DNA from: Bradysia coprophila | Taxonomy: Eukaryota; Arthropoda; Insecta; Diptera; Sciaridae | Direction: 5' to 3' | NCBI RefSeq assembly: GCF_014529535.1 | Contig: NW_023503296.1 | Location: 1,584,051 to 1,648,050, forward strand | DNA: 64,000 nucleotides | Shown here: positions 61,366-64,000 of the stretch, piece after piece | Layout of the letters: every line of letters starts with the position of its first letter | How positions within the stretch are numbered: position 1 is the stretch's first letter | The notes under the pieces: generated by a model | Told to the model about the DNA's origin: nothing | Databases searched by the model: none | Seen by the model: only the letters and a program-made list of their open reading frames with translations | Translations under genes and position numbers: made by a program

Positions 61366-63073
61366 TTCCCTGGATTTTACCATACTTTGAAGAAGAATGA
61401 AGCAAAATTCTTCTAAAAATTTAATTTCGTGTCATTTGGTGTAATTGTGGAATTTGGACACTTGTGTGCGAATGGAAACTCATTTCTTTGTTTATTTAAA
61501 CACAAATTATTTTTATTGCAATGACTATCATACAAAATATTTACTTTTTTCAATTAATCTTTAGTAGCATGTTTCATTTCTTCCTCTACCGTTTTACTTA
61601 TTTGTGCAATGCATTTATCTTTTCTCTTAGTTTATTTCGTAAGTTTAACAAACATAATTTCTAAAAATATTTTTTAAAATTTTTTTTTTCATATACTTTT
61701 CATCAATTTTATGCGGTTAATAGTAAATTTATTAGGTAGAAGTTGGTTTATTTTTAGGTAGGTACAATCTTAGTATTAAATCTTTTTACGAAAGTCTAAA
61801 AAATTTAATTCTAAATTTTATCAGAAAATTAAAAATGTAAAAAAAATGTAGTCAAAAATTCCATATCTCTTTTCATCTTTTTGTAACACTTTTTTATCAA
61901 TTTCACAGCCAAAAACAAATTAAAAATATTTTTCATTTTATTTCTCTTCACAAAAGCAATTTCAATAAAATATCGAATTTAAAAAAAAAACTTTTTTTTT
62001 TCAATTTTAAAAATATTTTTTTTATTCAATTTACCACCAATTAGTAACATTTAAATCATTCTATAGACTCTACCTTTCTGCTCAAAATGAATCGTACGAA
62101 GGACATTTTCATTCTCAGAGGTCGTTAAGATTCACCCAACGAACGACAGGAAAACTCAAGACAATTTACTTTAAATGAAATAAAAGAACTGAAAGCTCGG
62201 AACAGGTCGGGTTTAAACTCACATTCAAACTTTAATGCATACGAAACCGAAATTTCCAATGTGTTTTAACTGAAATCTTTAATCTGGATTCAAGGCGAGG
62301 GAAGATTGAAGGAAATCAGCTCGGAACATCAATATGAGCAAAGCAAAAACCATTGAGCAGTCAGAGTTGTTCGGTAATAATTGCAATTCTTGGACGTATA
62401 ACATCTATCCAGTCATAAATGAAAAAAACCAAGTAATGAAAAAATTAAACGTACAAATCACGTCCACGCTTCATCCCTCGATTAGAGCAACGTTATTTAG
62501 GATTTTAAAATTGTTCCTTATGGAACGACAAATGTTCTTCAAAATCTAAAAAAAAAATTTGTTCTTTCAAGCCAGTATATATGCCAAAAGCTTTAATCAC
62601 ATTGTACAGTCCGCTTGTACAGAAATTTTCAACAGACACTGTCACTGTCAGTGTCAACAACCCGACCTCGGATTTCACTTTGGATCTCAGATACACACGT
62701 TCAGTGGAGATAAAAGCTAGACTTTTAACAGAACGTCACGAACTGAATTTTAAAAATCAGATTGCAACTTTGGGGGAAGATAATAAACGTTGATATCGGG
62801 TAATGCGCCGTGTATTACAATTCATGAGCAGGTACCGCCTAAATAGCAAAAAAATCAAAAACAAAAAAAAAATCGGAAAATTTCAAGAAAACAATAAATT
62901 TTGGAAAATATAAATTTTAAACTCTTCGTAATTGCACAAGTTCACATTCTTACTTAGTAATTTGTTTCTTCTCTCTCTCTTTCTCTTTTTTTTTGTATGA
63001 AGCAATATTGTAATGGCACTTGACTGAAAATTGTATAGATAATGGCGTATTGTGTGTATATAGTTTTCTTGTT

Positions 63074-63122
63074 ATCAAAGTGTTAATAACAGCAATTAAA
63101 AAAATTGCTGTGTTATAACATG
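63074..63122. repeat. Small hairpin
   Basis: GTTAATAACAGCAATT and AATTGCTGTGTTATAAC pair around a run of A. Short and AT-rich; could be chance or a MITE remnant. Confidence 0.4.
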
Positions 63123-64000
63123 TAACTATAGCTGTCTTTTATAACATAATATTCGATATAAGTGAAGTGGTTAATCGTTCATTGTCTGGCTTTCAAATTA
63201 TACTGTCAAACGCTTCAGTTAAATTTGTACAAAATTGTCGGCTATTTTTGAATGGCTTTCTATCCTTCTTTGCTCAATACTTTCCCCGCAACAGAAATAA
63301 AAAATGAAAAATACAAACTTCTCGAGACTTTTGTCTTAAAAGCAATGCGTATCAAAATTTAAAATGGCACAAATCTCAAGACATTTTTTTACTGCGATTG
63401 ATTTTAATGTCAACATTTTCTTTCCCTCAATTTCATCGTTCTTTGTATTCAATAAATTTCTTACGTATCTCTACCTCTGAGTTACAAAGAGAACGTCGTT
63501 TCCGTACGAACTATTGGACATGATATTATCGTTTTTTTATCAGTACGATAGGTAATTCTTCTAGCTAAATTACGTGTTTGTTTCAATTAATGACGATTAA
63601 GTGGAATATAATGTAAAACTAATTCATTTCTTCTTCTCGTCATCTTATGAAGCCTTCCTAAAGTTAAAATAAAGTGAAGCAATCATTAAAGACGGTAACA
63701 CTTACGAACGAAACGAATTCGTGACGAAAATGTACATTCAAACTAGACTGATGATTCCTGTCTCACTGAGAACGGAACCAATTTGAAGCTGTTGTCAATA
63801 ACAACGAATAACGTGTTGAGACTGTTCCAATTGTTCCTATTGTGAAAGGACACTAATTTTGGGATTTTCAACGAGGTGACATAACTTTTCGCGAAGCATC
63901 TGAACAAAATCTTCTCATGAAAATTGTAGCAATAGAAAAACTAATTTATGAAACGTTTCATCTCATCACGTCTTTTATGAATGTCCTCTATCATTTTGAA

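Larger units (their letters stand above)
60200..64000. other. AT-rich non-genic interval
   Basis: Upstream of the SLC17 gene. No recognisable gene. Holds two GGAAAATT-rich tracts (60725-60850 and 61255-61365), a long A/T-run stretch (61.4-62.05 kb) that resembles UTR or decayed intergenic DNA, and a small hairpin at ~63080-63120. The frames near 62334-62793 match nothing known to me. Confidence 0.45.

Noticed and set aside
62334..62793. Two plus-strand frames of ~70 codons near the right end
   Set aside because: No domain, no splice signals consistent with neighbours, no resemblance to a known family.

Overview
This window is eukaryotic nuclear DNA from an insect, most probably a dipteran. 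It is AT-rich. Its genes are split by short GT-AG introns, many of them 50-200 bp, and the encoded proteins read as clear insect or animal orthologues. There is also a heavy load of small inverted-repeat DNA transposons and dead LINE fragments. A lower (nematoceran) fly is a reasonable guess from the overall look, but no marker in the window fixes the species.

Six protein-coding genes could be rebuilt exon by exon from splice sites, reading phase and family motifs. (1) 6943-10934, minus: ER alpha-1,2-mannosidase I (MAN1B1, GH47), six exons, 605 aa. (2) 21782-44096, minus: the insect BICRA/GLTSCR1 homologue, a Gln-rich subunit of the non-canonical BAF chromatin remodeller, ten coding exons, 2670 aa, with a 13.6 kb first intron and one GC-AG intron. 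(3) 45793-46677, plus: isochorismatase-domain hydrolase, four exons, 201 aa. (4) 51534-52286, minus: short coiled-coil protein SCOC, three exons, 128 aa. (5) 53798-57094, plus: cysteine-rich hydrophobic protein CHIC, three exons, 163 aa. (6) 57657-60199, minus: an SLC17-type organic anion/phosphate transporter, eleven exons, about 444-458 aa. Its exon 2 has either a one-base frameshift or an unusual acceptor.

Layout: 1-6.9 kb is repeat-rich and geneless. It holds a degenerate copy of part of BICRA exon 4, split by a 1.17 kb hAT-type foldback element. MAN1B1 follows. 11-21.8 kb is repeats (a ~145 bp tandem array, several nested MITEs) and then AT-rich DNA that probably includes the BICRA 3' UTR. 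BICRA spans 21.8-44.1 kb. BICRA and the isochorismatase gene are divergent, as are SCOC and CHIC; CHIC and the SLC17 gene converge. 60.2-64 kb is AT-rich and shows no gene.

No operon-like or defence system is visible. The genes have unrelated housekeeping roles (ER glycoprotein trimming, chromatin remodelling, small-molecule hydrolysis, Golgi/vesicle traffic, solute transport). The most unusual material is the transposon archaeology: the gene-fragment copy with its hAT insertion and intact 8-bp target duplication, nested MITEs with readable target sites, and a foldback at 42.4 kb whose loop carries a copy of its own flank.
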